Shown here: piece by piece, positions 47,762 through 59,743 of the stretch
Layout of the letters: the number at the start of each line of letters is the position of its first letter
How positions within the stretch are numbered: position 1 is the first letter of the stretch
Assembly (NCBI RefSeq): GCF_002105155.1
Contig: NW_019028997.1
Span: forward strand, 676,701-740,700
Reading direction: 5' to 3'
Source: Lobosporangium transversale
Taxonomy: Eukaryota; Mortierellomycota; Mortierellomycetes; Mortierellales; Mortierellaceae
Length of the DNA: 64,000 nucleotides
Translations under genes and position numbers: made by a program
The notes under the pieces: model-generated
Seen by the model: the letters and a program-made list of their open reading frames with translations, nothing else
Told to the model about the DNA's origin: nothing
Databases searched by the model: none

Positions 47762-47850
47762 GTCTCTTTTTCTTAATAGCTTTCTTGAGGTCGCGAATAG
47801 TTTGATTGGAATCAATGGTATCGATTATGGCTTCGGCAATATATAAAGCT
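47762..47850 (-). pseudogene. CRN header fragment
   Basis: The minus strand reads IDTIDSNQTIRDLKKAIKKK, the core helix of a Crinkler header (xxxTIGDLKxAIKxK), with no start codon, no C-terminal module and a stop soon after. It is oppositely oriented to the CRN copy that starts 400 bases to the right. Confidence 0.55.
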
Positions 47851-47854
47851 TCGG

Positions 47855-48145
47855 TTCAGTTGGCTCAGGAAACTCGCTGTTCTCGAGTCTTGCTTGGAGT
47901 CATTGCTCGGCAGCACCACGTATAGTCGAAGAACGGGAGACAGGACAGGACGTTCAGTTAGTTCAGGAGACTAGTTGCTCTTGGGGCTTGTGGAGGTAAG
48001 ATTGGTCATTGCTCGGCAGCACCGCGTATCGAAAGACGGTATGACAAAAGTAAAAAAGCGATTCACACCCGTGACCCATCCTAGGCATTGTCATGCGATT
48101 CACCCATGAGGCTAGGCATTGTCACGCGATTCATCACTTGATCAT
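47855..48145. repeat. Imperfect direct repeats
   Basis: Two about 100-bp units share TTCAGTTGGCTCAGG-like starts and GTCATTGCTCGGCAGCACC ends (about 47860-47925 and 47955-48030). They are followed by two copies of TAGGCATTGTCAYGCGATTCA around 48083-48135. They lie where the 5' part of the left CRN copy should be. Confidence 0.6.
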
Positions 48146-48235
48146 CATTGTCATAGCCACTTGGACGAGAGATGGTACTGGCGACTGTTCGATAGTTTTC
48201 CAAATCTGCTCTGATTTCACCGCAATTTAGCGAAA

Positions 48236-51200
48236 ATGATTAGCAAGGTAGCGAAGAAGCCAGAACTTGGTCATGCTGCCGCAGATAAGCTAACTCTCTA
48301 CAAAGTCTTCATTGACGAAGACAAGACCGTCATTGAGTCAGAAATTGTGTCGAAAGAGACTCTCGTACCCGCGTCAATGAGATATTTAATTCTGACCTTC
48401 CAAGGAAAACTATCCATGTTTTTGTCAAGCCACCACAGCGAGGTATGTATTTGGCTCTTGATGGACTGATTGTTGATATTTCTAGCTGATGAAGCTTGGT
48501 TTATATCTTAAACGGCCATGTGCATGATATCACCATTTGGTTTGTGTCTTGATAACTCAACGTTCTTTCTAATTATTCGCTTTTGATACTTAGCTCAGAA
48601 AAGAAAACTAGATGGAGATTCTGGTGAGTGCTTTTGGCCGAGAACCTGGTTATTGATCAATTTAGAGTGATGTGCAATAAATCAAGAATATTGACTTTGA
48701 TCACTCTATCTCCTTTATCGGAGTCACCCTCTAAAAAAGCTCATCCAAGCATGAGTAGCAGAGGTGCTCTTAGGGATGCGATTACAGAAGCAGCAGGGCT
48801 TGTAACGAAAGGGATAGTGAATGGTAGCCCTGTCATCTCGCCTCTCAACTCGAAAGAGGGGGGTCAAGGTGCTTTCGTACATGAGGGAGGAGTTATCAGG
48901 AGATAGTATTTACTACAGAGATCTGAGCCTGAAGAGAAAGGGCGTGATGTTTTGATTTCCAGCACGTGCTGGAAGAAAACGAGCACAAACTTGTCGCTCA
49001 TACAGCACAAACCTATTGCCCAAACAGCACAAACCTAATGCCCAAACAGCACAAGCTGATTGCCCAAACAGCGCGAACCTGTTCTGAAACAGCGTGAACC
49101 TGTTCTGAAACAGCACAAACCTTTTCTAAAACAGCGCGAACCTGTTCTGAAAACAGCACAAACCTATTGCACAAACAGCGCTAACCTGAAGAAAAGCACA
49201 CAGGCTTAAAAAAATCCACAATCATCTGCATGCATAACAGGCTTCTTCTCTTTTCGCACTACCATTGCCATTGCCATTGCCATTGCCATTCTCATTCAAT
49301 TCTCAGAGAACCTTCTGCATCATCCCTAAAGACACGCTTAATACCACGAACAGTTGACAGATTAACTTTATTTGTCTGATCTTGTCTCGCAAAGCGGCCA
49401 TGTACTTTAATAATTCAGTAAATGCTCGGCATCTCTGCCTCTGCTTTCTCTTTATTACTAATGTTGACTATATATAGTCAAAGCCAACTTCTACTTCCAT
49501 AGCTAGGCTTCTATATCTCTATATCTCAAAGATCTTAAAGACCAATAATGATTGTCTGTGACGCCAAGTAACACTGATACGATTGTACTAGATTCTTCTC
49601 TTGCCACTCTTCGTCATACTCTTCGCCATACTCTTCGCCATGCTCTTTGTCGAACAAGAAATTTTCACTCTTATCATTCATCGTTGAGTAAAAAAAAGGA
49701 ATTGCGTTTCAAGGTCAGGCAGACTGATTCAGGAAGAGGAATGGAAAGTGGGTGCATGAAGAGAATGAATGAGAACAGAAAAAATTTTATTAAACAAAAC
49801 AAGCATATGGACACAAAAAGTTTTATCGCATATTGAGCGTTCTCTCCTCCACGAGGGGAACAAACTGTTTTTTGTGGATTGAGTAAATGGGCTCAACATA
49901 TTTAAAGATTGTTCCCTTTGTCTCTTTGCGAAGGCTGTTGCAAGAAGAATCTAGTACAATCGTATCAGTGTTACTTGGCGTCACAGACAATCATTATTGG
50001 TCTTTAAGATCTTTGAGATATAGAGATATAGAAGCCTAGCTATGGAAGTAGAAGTTGGCTTTGACTATATATAGTCAACATTAGTAATAAAGAGAAAGCA
50101 GAGGCAGAGATGCCGAGCATTTACTGAATTATTAAAGTACATGGCCGCTTTGCGAGACAAGATCAGACAAATAAAGTTAATCTGTCAACTGTTCGTGGTA
50201 TTAAGCGTGTCTTTAGGGATGATGCAGAAGGTTCTCTGAGAATTGAATGAGAATGGCAATGGCAATGGCAATGGCAATGGTAGTGCGAAAAGAGAAGAAG
50301 CCTGTTATGCATGCAGATGATTGTGGATTTTTTTAAGCCTGTGTGCTTTTCTTCAGGTTAGCGCTGTTTGTGCAATAGGTTTGTGCTGTTTTCAGAACAG
50401 GTTCGCGCTGTTTTAGAAAAGGTTTGTGCTGTTTCAGAACAGGTTCACGCTGTTTCAGAACAGGTTCGCGCTGTTTGGGCAATCAGCTTGTGCTGTTTGG
50501 GCATTAGGTTTGTGCTGTTTGGGCAATAGGTTTGTGCTGTATGAGCGACAAGTTTGTGCTCGTTTTCTTCCAGCACGTGCTGGAAATCAAAACATCACGC
50601 CCTTTCTCTTCAGGCTGATTTACTACAGCATTGTTAGTGTGGCTTGCGAGCTCCGAAATTCTGGTGAAGGATTCCAAACTATTGACTGCCCCTGAGGGTC
50701 GTATCTTCCCTGTTGCCAGAACAAGGCATCTTTATATCAGAAAAGAATATAAAGAGCTTTATGACCATATTACATCTAGATTCAGCACCCCTCATGAAGC
50801 TAGTTTGAACCGAATTTTTGTCACTGGAACGCCTGGAATTGGGAAGTCAGCCTTTTTGGTCTATTTTGCCATCCGGCTCCTTGCAGAGCATGACGAGGAG
50901 AATCCACCGATTATTGTTTTCCATGAAAAGAAGAATACCGAATGTTATGCCTACGGAGGAACAACTTGCCAACGTTATGGAGAGAGAGTAGATTTCAAAC
51001 ATTTTCTTGCGCAACGTGAAACGCGGTATTTAGTTGACAGTGGTTACCATCCTCAACCAGATCAAGCCAGGACGACATTTTCGGCATCACCAAAAACTCT
51101 CTATGGGCAGTATGATGAATTCACAAAGGAAACTTCACGCAGTGGCTACTATCACATGTCACTCTGGTAGAGCCAATGTAGAGTATTATCATCCAGTGGA

Positions 51201-52098
51201 TGAAACATTTTTGGAGGAACTTTTTTGCAACTTGGGGGAGTGCCAAGGCAGGTCCTACAGGGTCCAGCTAATGTACTATCCAAAAATCAAAAAGATATTG
51301 TCAGCGCTAGAAAGGCTGCATTTCAGTTTGTTAATGATGCCATTGGCGTACTCCAGTCCCCAAGAGATCTTTCAGACCTCTTTAGAGTAGGAGATAAAGC
51401 GGGTGGTCATTTACTCCATAGAGTCCCCACTTCTGACCACCTCGACTTCCACCTGGTATGGGCATCTCCTTATGTTCGATCAAGGATCATCATGGAAATA
51501 GATCAGACTCGGATCGACGTGTTGAAGCGACTTGTCAAAGTTGGCAGTGAAAGAGTTAAAGGACCTTCGTTTGAACTCCATGTTCACTATTTAATTCGAT
51601 GTGGTGGACTTAGATTTCCATTTAAGGACCTACAGTCAGACGAAACAGCATTCCTTGATCTTCCGAGGGACTCGGAAGGATTATTTACCAGGACTACAGC
51701 AGATTTTTCAACATTCTCCAAAACAACAGACAAGTTGTTTCTACCATCTATACCCAACTTTCCGTGCATTGATTTTGCATTGGGACCCAACAAGCTATTT
51801 CAGGTCACAGTATCAGAGAAACATCCAATCAAGCAAGCACCATTCAAGGAGATAATTGATTATATTACCGGACCCTGCTCGAAGGGAAACCGATCAAAGT
51901 TGAAGGGAAGTGATGATACTATTTTCCTCTATTTTGTGGTACCAGGTTACATATATCATATTTAAGGTTCAGAAGTTTGTTATTAACGATAGTCAGGATG
52001 CCAAGGCAATACCTGGATACTTGAAACATGTAAGACAGCGTGTCATAAAAATCGACATCGATGCTGGATATTCAGGCGGTACGAACCTGAAGAATTAA
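48236..52098 (+). pseudogene. CRN effector-like gene, copy 1, broken and split by an insertion
   Basis: It aligns with the intact copy at 54161-56602, but the start and first half of the header are replaced or lost. The header tail is frameshifted near 48380, and a one-base gain lies in the GGGGGG run near 48855. The 1.7-kb foldback element interrupts the gene after 48918. Past it, the P-loop region (GTPGIGKSAF, LLAEHDEENPP) is open, then about 23 bases are missing near 51167, and the frame shifts again around 51235 and 51950. The nuclease-like part is still readable: SFELHVHYLIRCGGL, CIDFALGPNKLFQVTVSEKH. Its downstream half resembles copy 3 more than copy 2. Non-functional as it stands. Confidence 0.85.
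48919..50617. mobile_element. Foldback-type element with about 675-bp inverted repeats and 11-bp target duplication
   Basis: The arms 48924-49596 and 49940-50612 are almost perfect reverse complements, leaving a unique core of about 343 bases. It is flanked by ATTTACTACAG at 48908-48918 and 50618-50628, which occurs once in the intact CRN paralogue (near 55090), so this is a true target-site duplication. Inside each arm are about nine 19-20-bp direct repeats (AACAGCRCRAACCTRTT type), a CCATTG hexamer run and CAGCACGTGCTGG near the tip. Long arms, internal repeats and a 9-11-bp duplication suggest a non-autonomous Mutator-like or foldback element. The core open frame (49552-49836) resembles no transposase. 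Confidence 0.88.
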
Positions 52099-54060
52099 AT
52101 CGAATACCAATCAAGTGGATGAAAATTTGTCTTATAAAAGAAAGCATTATACCTGTTCCTTGAGGATTTTTTACAATGGTTCATTCTTTATGAATGAAGC
52201 CATCATTATCCACTTACCCTTTAGACAAAGGCGATGGCGCTTTTAAATCGGTCCTACACACACATTTATTGAGGGTCCGTCATAACCGCTGTTGCATATT
52301 TCGTTTAATTGCATATTTGATCACATGTACAAAAGGATAACTGCAGCCGTCCAGCCCACATAAATAGGATCTTTATGTATAGAAAACAAATGAATAAATA
52401 CTCAGATAATGTGGTGCTGCGTGCAATGTTTTAACCTAATTGATATGTTTATAACATGATCTCTGTCACTTAGGCATTCTCTTGGATCGTGTTATTCGTC
52501 TATTTTTTGAGTTGGCTTTATTAGATAGTTGTACCATTTTTGACTTATTAACCTCTGGTGTTGCTTCAAGAGATGCTTCGACTTGGGAATTTTTCAAATA
52601 TAAAAAAGAGACCTCCAGCCAAAATGTCAAGTTTGGTCCCAGCCTGTGCATGTGCACATGAACTTCGTCCTCAGGGCCTAGATAGTTGACGACTTCTATC
52701 ATGCACAAGTGTGGCTTGCATTGCCAAGCTCTTTCTTTTTTTTTTATTTTTTTTTTTTTATTAACGTACTTCGTTATGAAGCTTGGGAGTTTTTTGGATC
52801 TTCAAGGAGTATGTGATGAGCCAATAAAGGGTTGTATGGTGCACAGGCACAAAATCTTAATAGCATGATCAACTCATGAGAATGTGTCAATATTCCTTCG
52901 AAAAGCTGAATGGCCTATATGAGGAATGAACAAGTATTGACAGGGTATATTGCCTAGTTGATTATACGTGTTACTTTTTTTTTTTGTAAATCGAGTTAGT
53001 CCAATGGCCTGTTTTTGGCGTAGAAAAAATATCAATGGAGACTCGACTCGAGATCCGCACAGCACAGAAGAAAAGTAACATTTAATAATAATTATCTAAA
53101 TCTATACTGGTTAAATTGCACTAATAGTATACGCGTGACTTGAGTAATAGAAAAGAGATATAATTCATCGGTGATATCCTTGGACTGAAAGCAGAACTCT
53201 ATTCTGAGTGAATAGGAGGAACTAACTTATTAAAGGTGCCGTGTGCTCTTTAAGAAGTAATACGATCATAGTACCGGCATCATATGGAGCTACTATAGAA
53301 AATAAAACAAATAGAGATTGCTTCTATCTAACGCTCCTTTTCGGCCCAAAGTGAGGACAATAGCTCTGTATACTGCCTGGAAATGTAAAACTGTTTTCAG
53401 TTCAAAAAAATCTCCACTGCTGCACAAGCAATGATAATAAACAGCCATTTTATGCAGGACCCCATATAACACCGCACATATTGTATTGTATGTTAACGAT
53501 TGTCTTTATAGTAATCCACTTAACTTTCAGTGGATATTCTAACAACAGTCCTGCATCGTTCTTAGGGGCTCAATTGCAATAGAAGCTTTTAAGGCTATCA
53601 TAAACTGTAATCAAAGTTGTATTATAGTAAAAGCGGATAAAGTGATCAGTTGACATCTGGCAAATTCAAATTTATAATCCTTTTCAAATGTCCCCTTCAA
53701 TGATTATTTCAGTCCTCCTGAGGAATGAGCAAGTCGAGTGTGAACAAAAGTTTATCTGAGGGACATGGAAAATGAGAAATGAGTGAGTTCTTCGTGCACT
53801 AAAAGATTGTGGTTGGTTTTCACGTCACAATGACCAAGAAAATGGCACGTGGCTGATTTGAAAAAAAAAAAATTCTCACGCAAAGCCTAACCTTGAAATA
53901 AAGGAACAAATTTATCAGTTGTCGCTCCTTTCTTTCGCACTCTCCTTTTTCACTTTTTTCATATTTCATCACTTACCTCTTTTATTCATTCCAAGCCTTC
54001 ATTTATTGTCTTTCTTTTCCTTTCCTTCTTTTTTTTTTTGCCTTACATATTTTTCATTAT
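52099..54060. other. Intergenic between CRN copies
   Basis: No gene seen. T runs near 52735-52760 and an A run near 53861. A minus-strand frame at 52466-52708 is unassigned. From about 53880 the sequence resembles that before copy 3 (duplicated 5' flank). Confidence 0.4.
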
Positions 54061-54160
54061 TGTTTCCATACCGTGGCCACGGGTGAAAGAGTAAGAATAT
54101 ACCTTTGCCTATTTAGCCATCATTCTCCCTGCATTTCAACCACACTCATCTTAATTTTCA
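54061..54160 (+). promoter_or_regulatory. Conserved CRN leader/promoter, copy 2
   Basis: The 100 bases before the ATG are nearly the same as those before copy 3, including ATATACCTTTGCCTATTTA and CTCCCTGCATTTCAACC. AATATACC is the closest thing to a TATA element. Conservation through the start codon indicates the promoter was duplicated with the gene. Confidence 0.55.
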
Positions 54161-56602
54161 ATGGCCAGCACAAGGAGCTCAACACAAAAAAACATGGCTG
54201 CAAATGATTCGACAAGGAGCCAAGCACAAAAAAACATGGCTGCAAATAAGCCTGAGGATGCCTCCACACTCAATAAACGAAAAAGAGAAAACCAACACCC
54301 ACAACGAAAAAAGCGCGCCATCCCACTGCTGCTGAAGCTGAACTGCGTTGTTGAGGGGGAAGCAACGTCGTTCTCAGTAGAGATTTTCTCCGATAAATCG
54401 GTTGGGATGCTCAAGCAAGCCATCTATTTACCTGCTAGATTTGATGATATCCCACCAGAGAAGCTAACTCTCTACAAGGTCTCCATCCCTGACGAAGGCA
54501 AGACTGTCGTTGAGTCAGAAATTGTGTCGAAAGAGGCTCTCGCACCCGCGTCAAGGAAGCTTGGGGACATATTTAATTCCGAACTTCCAAGGAAAACGAT
54601 CCATGTTTTTGTCAAGCCACCGCAGCGAGGTATATCTTTGGCTCTTGATGGACTGATTGTTGATATTTCCAGTTGATGAAGCTTGGTTTATATCTTAAAC
54701 GGCCATGTGCATGATATCACCATTTGGTTTGTGTCTTGATAACTCAACGTTCTTTCTCATTATTCGCTTTTGATACTTAGCTCAGAAAAGAAAACAAGAT
54801 GAAGATTCTGGTGAGTGCTTTTGGCCGAGAAGCTGGTTATTGATCAATTTAGAGTGATGTGCAATAAATCAAGAATATTGACTTTGATCACTCTATCTCT
54901 TTTATCAGAGTCACCCTCTAAAAAAGCTCGTCCAAGTATAAGTAGCAGAAGTACTCTTAGGGATGCGATTACAGAAGCGGGGCTTGTAACGAAAGGGATA
55001 GTGAATGGTAGGCCTGTAATCTCGCCTCTAAACTCGAAAGAGAGGGTCAAAGTGCTTTCGTACATGGGAGAGGAGTTACCAGGAGATAGTATTTACTACA
55101 GCATTATTAGCGTGGCTCGCGAGCTCCGAAATTCTGGTGGTATCAAGGGTTCCAAAATATTAGCAGATTATGTGATATCCAGTCTACCAGGGATGGATCT
55201 TCCGGTGATCGATGCGCAAGATCTATATGTAAGAAAGGAATTCAAGGATCTCTACGATTTAATCACCAAACAGTTTTGCAACGCTGAGGACGATGCACGA
55301 AACCGTATTGTTGTTACAGGGACGGCTGGTATAGGGAAGTCATCCTTTCTCATATATTTTGCCATCCGACTACTTGCAACCAGTACCGAGGATGATCCAC
55401 CTATTGTCATCATCCAGCGAAAAGAAGATTCAATGTGCTACGCTTTTGATGGGTTATCTACTGTTCGAAGTGGAGATATAAAGGATTTCACCGCCTTCCT
55501 AGACCTACCTAACACTTGGTTCCTAGTCGACAGCACACCAAAGCCGGAGCTTACGGAGGCTCGAACTATCTTCTCAGTATCACCAAAGACGTTATTTTCC
55601 GAGTCCAACATGTATAAAGAAATTGTAAAGAGGGTGGTATGGATTTATTACATGGCACCATGGGAGCTGGATGAGTTAAGACAGTGTAGAAAAATGGTTC
55701 GGACCTTTAACATCGTCAGCGAAGAATTTATGATGGAGCTCTATGAGAAGATAGGTGGTGTGCCAAGGTATGTTCTCGAGAAACCAGCGAACCGACTGCA
55801 CTTTAATGAAAAAGATCTTGATGGAGCTAGGAGGGAAGCGTACAGTCACGTAGAAACAGCCCTCGACAACCTCAACGATCCATTGAAGCTGTTACAATAT
55901 TTTGAACAGGCCAAAGTTTCACTACAATATAGCAGCCCACTTCTTCATCGTCGTCCAATAGGAGATCACCAGCAATTTGTGTTAGAGTGGGCCTCTAATC
56001 ACATTCTCGAAAAGGTCGAAAAGGTGTACGAAGCAGCGGACGACAATACTTTTAACATGATATTGGATCGATTAGTCAATGGCAAAGTTAGAATATATCA
56101 AGGAGCTATGCTCGAGATATGTATACGTCGCATACTACGGAGAGGCGACTGTACCTTCGTGGCCAGGAGTCTAGATGTAGAGAAAAAGCAAGATATCACC
56201 ATCACCATCAATGCCAAGCCGACGGTTAAATTCTTCGAAGCTTTTGATGTTTACGAGAAATCGATGAAAGGAGAACTATGGATCCCAAAAAGCAAGACTT
56301 TTGCCTGCGTTGATATGCTAATAGCGCCGAATTATCTACTCCAGATTACGGCAAACGTAGATCATGGTATCAAGAGTGAATCTTGCAAAGAACTTCTTAA
56401 AAAGCTTCAAGAAAAAAAGTGGATTCGCTCAGAGAAGGACGTTGTATTGATTTTTGTTGTTCCAAAAGCTAAGGCTGGGGCTGATCGGGTGGATCCTAAA
56501 CCGACAAAAAAACTATCAAGTATCAAGCAATATGTCATGGAGGTAGACTTAAACGCAGAATTACAGCGAGGTAGACTTGAGGGCAGAACTAAAGAGGTAT
56601 AA
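54161..56602 (+). CDS. CRN effector-like protein: ubiquitin-like header, P-loop NTPase, nuclease-like C-terminus (intact)
   Basis: Three exons, 54161-54629, 54781-54810 and 54909-56602; 730 aa. Residues 1-50 hold two copies of a TRS..QKNMAAN motif and basic KRKR/RKKR clusters. The header spans about 57-156, with KLTLYKVSIP and TIHVFVKPP in the place of the HVLVxxP end. A linker has further basic motifs (KRK at 159, KKAR at 171), compatible with nuclear targeting. The NTPase has Walker A GTAGIGKSS (304-312), WFLVD as Walker B (371-374) and a GGVPR motif (449) as in STAND ATPases. The C-terminal part (Glu568, Asp635, LLQIT 643-647) fits the restriction-like nuclease of CR-type effectors. No signal peptide seen. 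Architecture follows the CRN/RHS-type family; activity is inferred. Confidence 0.85.
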
Positions 56603-56652
56603 AATAATAATTTGAGAATAGTACATCAAACTGCTTCCATAATAATTATAAC

Positions 56653-56686
56653 GAGCCGGAGACCGTGGCTTCGCCACGGCCGGCTC
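56653..56686 (-). repeat. GC-rich nested hairpin, possible Helitron 3' end
   Basis: Perfect nested stems GAGCCGG/CCGGCTC and CCGTGGC/GCCACGG with a GAA (or TTC) loop and a 3-base bulge, extended by ACGAG/CTCGT. It is the only such GC-rich palindrome in an AT-rich flank. It lies 50 bases after the CRN stop codon and at the 3' side of the minus-strand Helitron remnant, where Helitrons carry a terminal hairpin. The usual CTRR end is not seen. Confidence 0.55.
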
Positions 56687-56984
56687 TTGCCTTGCCTCGT
56701 TAGAAATTTCATGAGGGCAAAATAAAGTGAAAATAAAAATCGTAGTCAAATACAACCAATTGTATCTTTGCATAACTTTTTTATTGATTGGGTCTTTTTT
56801 ACGAATCGCGCGATAAAATACAATAAAGCAAAATCAGTTAAGACTATATACATGTACAGTAGTAAAATAAACAAAAAATAAAACACAAAATAAGGCAGAA
56901 TATTTGGAAGATACGGTTGTAAATGAGAGGATGCTTATTTACAAAGCACCGTTGTAGACAATGTCCCGCATGTATAGCCCAGGC
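56687..56984. other. AT-rich stretch between hairpin and Helitron remnant
   Basis: No coding sequence. Contains TACATGTAC at 56849. If the hairpin is the Helitron end, this is where the Rep/helicase part was lost. Confidence 0.35.
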
Positions 56985-59155
56985 TGAGATTAAGTTCAAT
57001 TGCACCCACAACACCGATATATGGATCCGTCTTCAGCTTAGATTGGTTCTCGCTGATGAATTGAAGCTGATCCACCTCAAGCCTACTGTATTGATCGGTA
57101 GCGTACTAATAAGTCAAGCATGTATTCATCCTGATGAAAAATCGCTGGTCTGTTGAGCTCAAAGGACGAATCTGCAGCCTGTACGTGTAAAACTCCTCCA
57201 GCTTGGCGTATTCTCGACTTTTCCTAGCTCGGCCATCGCCCTCACCTACATCCACCTCTAGCTGGCCGTTTTCGCTACCGTCATAGCTGTCACCATGAGG
57301 CCCTGCAGAGGTTTGACCTGGCCTAGGCCATTTTTTATATTTTTTATATGTCCAGTCCTCGCCTTTTGGATGCAAGAGGTTATTATGGAGACTCTCGTGA
57401 GCTGGATGAACCTCACTGGTTTTTTTCAAACCACTGGCTCTGCTTTCAATTATGATGCCTTGCTGAGAAACCTTACTACTGGCGCCAGCCATCAATAGCA
57501 CGATTCCAGTTGATGAGAGGGCCTGTACTGCATTCGCCTTTGCCCTCTCCCCTCATGCTGAGGCCCAGCACGGATGACGACCTTCAGCCGCATGATATCC
57601 TCGTGCGCACATTCTCTGACGTCTTTGAGCGTATGGGCTATCGGGTAGTGTAGTTCAAGGAGCTGCTGTGGTTACTGCAACAGGCCTTCATCAAGGAATC
57701 CCCGAAATGGTTATTACGGAGTCTTGCTTGCTGAGCAGGGTCATGAATGTGAGCGTGAGCCTGCAGGAACAGAGAGGCAGCGCCTTCAGTTGGCGTCATA
57801 GGATCAATCAGAGTACCAACCCTTCCAATGATACGAAGCGTGTACACTCCATATAGGTTGTTCGCAAGGTCTTTATCAAGGTTCACTTCCATGGACGTGA
57901 ACGAAAGAGCGCAGTTATATGCTTATATGTGTTAACGGAATAACTTACCTTGCGGCTCTGCCCATCAAGAAGTTAAACCAAGGCTAAGTGGAGGAATATC
58001 CACTTGACCTCTCCCACAGCATAAAGGAAATTCTGGCCGGCTTTTACTACTGCGTTGCACACACATTCTTCAATAAACATGAAGGCACCGCAATAATGGC
58101 AACTCACCGGTACCTATATTGCATAATATTGGAACCCGAAACGAAATCTTGCTGAAACCTTTTTCTAGCGGGTGGTAGAAAGTTGTCTTCGGCAAAGGAA
58201 TTATCTTCGGTAGAAGGAGCATCCTCAACAGAAGGATCACCTTTACGCTCGTGTATTCTGAAGGTCAGTGGTAAATGGTAAATGGTAATTGTGTAAGATT
58301 AAGTACACGCAATGTATAATACAGTATAATAAGCCAATAAAAAACCGAACAAAAAGTAGCACACCCTTGTCTTTGCACGGGTCTTTCATCTTCATCTCCA
58401 CCATCTTCAAAACAATACTTCGTGTGCACACAGGCCTAGCGCCATTTTGCACTGAGTTACTAACAACGCTATTAAAGCAAGCAGTAAACAGGAAAAAACT
58501 AAGGATTAATAGTCTATTGCTGAGAAGAAAAAATCAAACCGTTGCAAATCAAACTCACCCTTTATTGCTTGAGCATGGTCTACATCTACTCCTAGGCAAC
58601 TGCAGATACTGCATTTATACACTGTAGGAGCTGGTTGACGGTGCTCGCCCTGCAGGTAAGTAATAATGATGGAGGGTTAAAAAAAGAATGACAAAATCTA
58701 ATGAATATAAAATAGGAACCTTTGCCTTCGAATTGACCCAACATTCTGCACATCGTTGCTGGCAGCGTTATTCAAGTTATAGAAGGTATATAAGCTTAAG
58801 CTCAGCATGCACCAACCACTACCATGTCAAAAATAAAATAAAATAAAATAAAAAAAAAGTTTTCTACGATTGTTAAATACCGAAATCACTCATTCTTCAT
58901 TATTTGGGTATGAGCTGCGCACATGGCCTGGACGACTGCACCCACATACAGACGTGGAATGGAAGGGGGAGCGAGGCGATTGGGGAAAATCGTTCTGTCT
59001 TTATCAGTTGGGAAAATATTATTAATGTTTATATATTCCAAAAACATAAAAACAAAAAGATAAGAAGGCCTTACCACATTCCTTACATTCTGAGGGCATA
59101 GTCTCTTGCCATGTCTGTCGCTGCTGCACAGGCTACATGCCATGAGGCGTAGCAT
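56985..59155 (-). mobile_element. Decayed Helitron (helitron-like N-terminal region)
   Basis: Read on the minus strand in several frames, pieces appear in the normal order of fungal Helitron proteins. First is a zinc-knuckle-like CSLCSSDRHGKRLCP (about 59135-59090). Then come YTLRIIGRVGTL...HIHDPAQQARLR (57850-57710), a piece with HTLKDVRECAHED near 57630 and GLKKTSEVHPAHESL...LLHPKGEDW (57430-57340). Last are EFYTYRLQIRP (57210-57175) and YATDQYSRLEVDQLQF with ENQSKLKTDPY (about 57100-57000). These are landmarks of the Helitron_like_N domain. Frameshifts and stops separate the blocks, and no HUH Rep or helicase motif follows. No intact protein is encoded. Confidence 0.7.
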
Positions 59156-59743
59156 TGAGAGGGATCTTTAACTAATATAGATAATAAAATCCAAAAATAA
59201 AATAAAATAAAATAAAATAAAAATAAATGTAATAGTGGCAAAAGTAGAGAACAGTGGATAAACGTGAATTATATAGATGTAGTCCCTTCGGAAATAAACC
59301 GATATTCTCCTCACCTAATGCAATAACAAAAATAAAGTTAAGCATTTTAGCATGGCGGGTATGCAAGCGAAAATGCTAGAATTTAACTGTTACACTAGAT
59401 TGTTCCTCGCAGAAGAACTACGTAATGTAAATTATCATTCCCATAGTTTTAGATAGGCTTTCTAGCATTACTTTTGTAGTGTAGGAGGTACTCTTTTATG
59501 ATCATTACTTGGCTATTTAGCTACCTCTATTATAGACAATGCATCAGTATGGTACGTAGGTCCCTTGTCCTCTTTTTGTGAGGGAGATTGTGGGATTGAA
59601 AGAGAGCGAACAGTTGTTCATGTGGAGGTATGCGGGACGGCTGCTGGAGATCAACTCGGTGGAGTGAGTGCCGTTAGACCAAGGACTTGAGCCTGGCTAT
59701 CCTTAGAATAGGACAAACACATCCTTGCTGCAAGAGCAACCTA
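59156..59743. other. Intergenic
   Basis: (AAAAT)n at 59193-59225. No gene seen. The Helitron 5' end should lie near here but could not be placed. Confidence 0.35.

Noticed and set aside
49552..49836. Transposase inside the foldback element
   Set aside because: The 94-aa frame has no DDE or zinc motif and partly overlaps the inverted arm, so it is probably non-coding.
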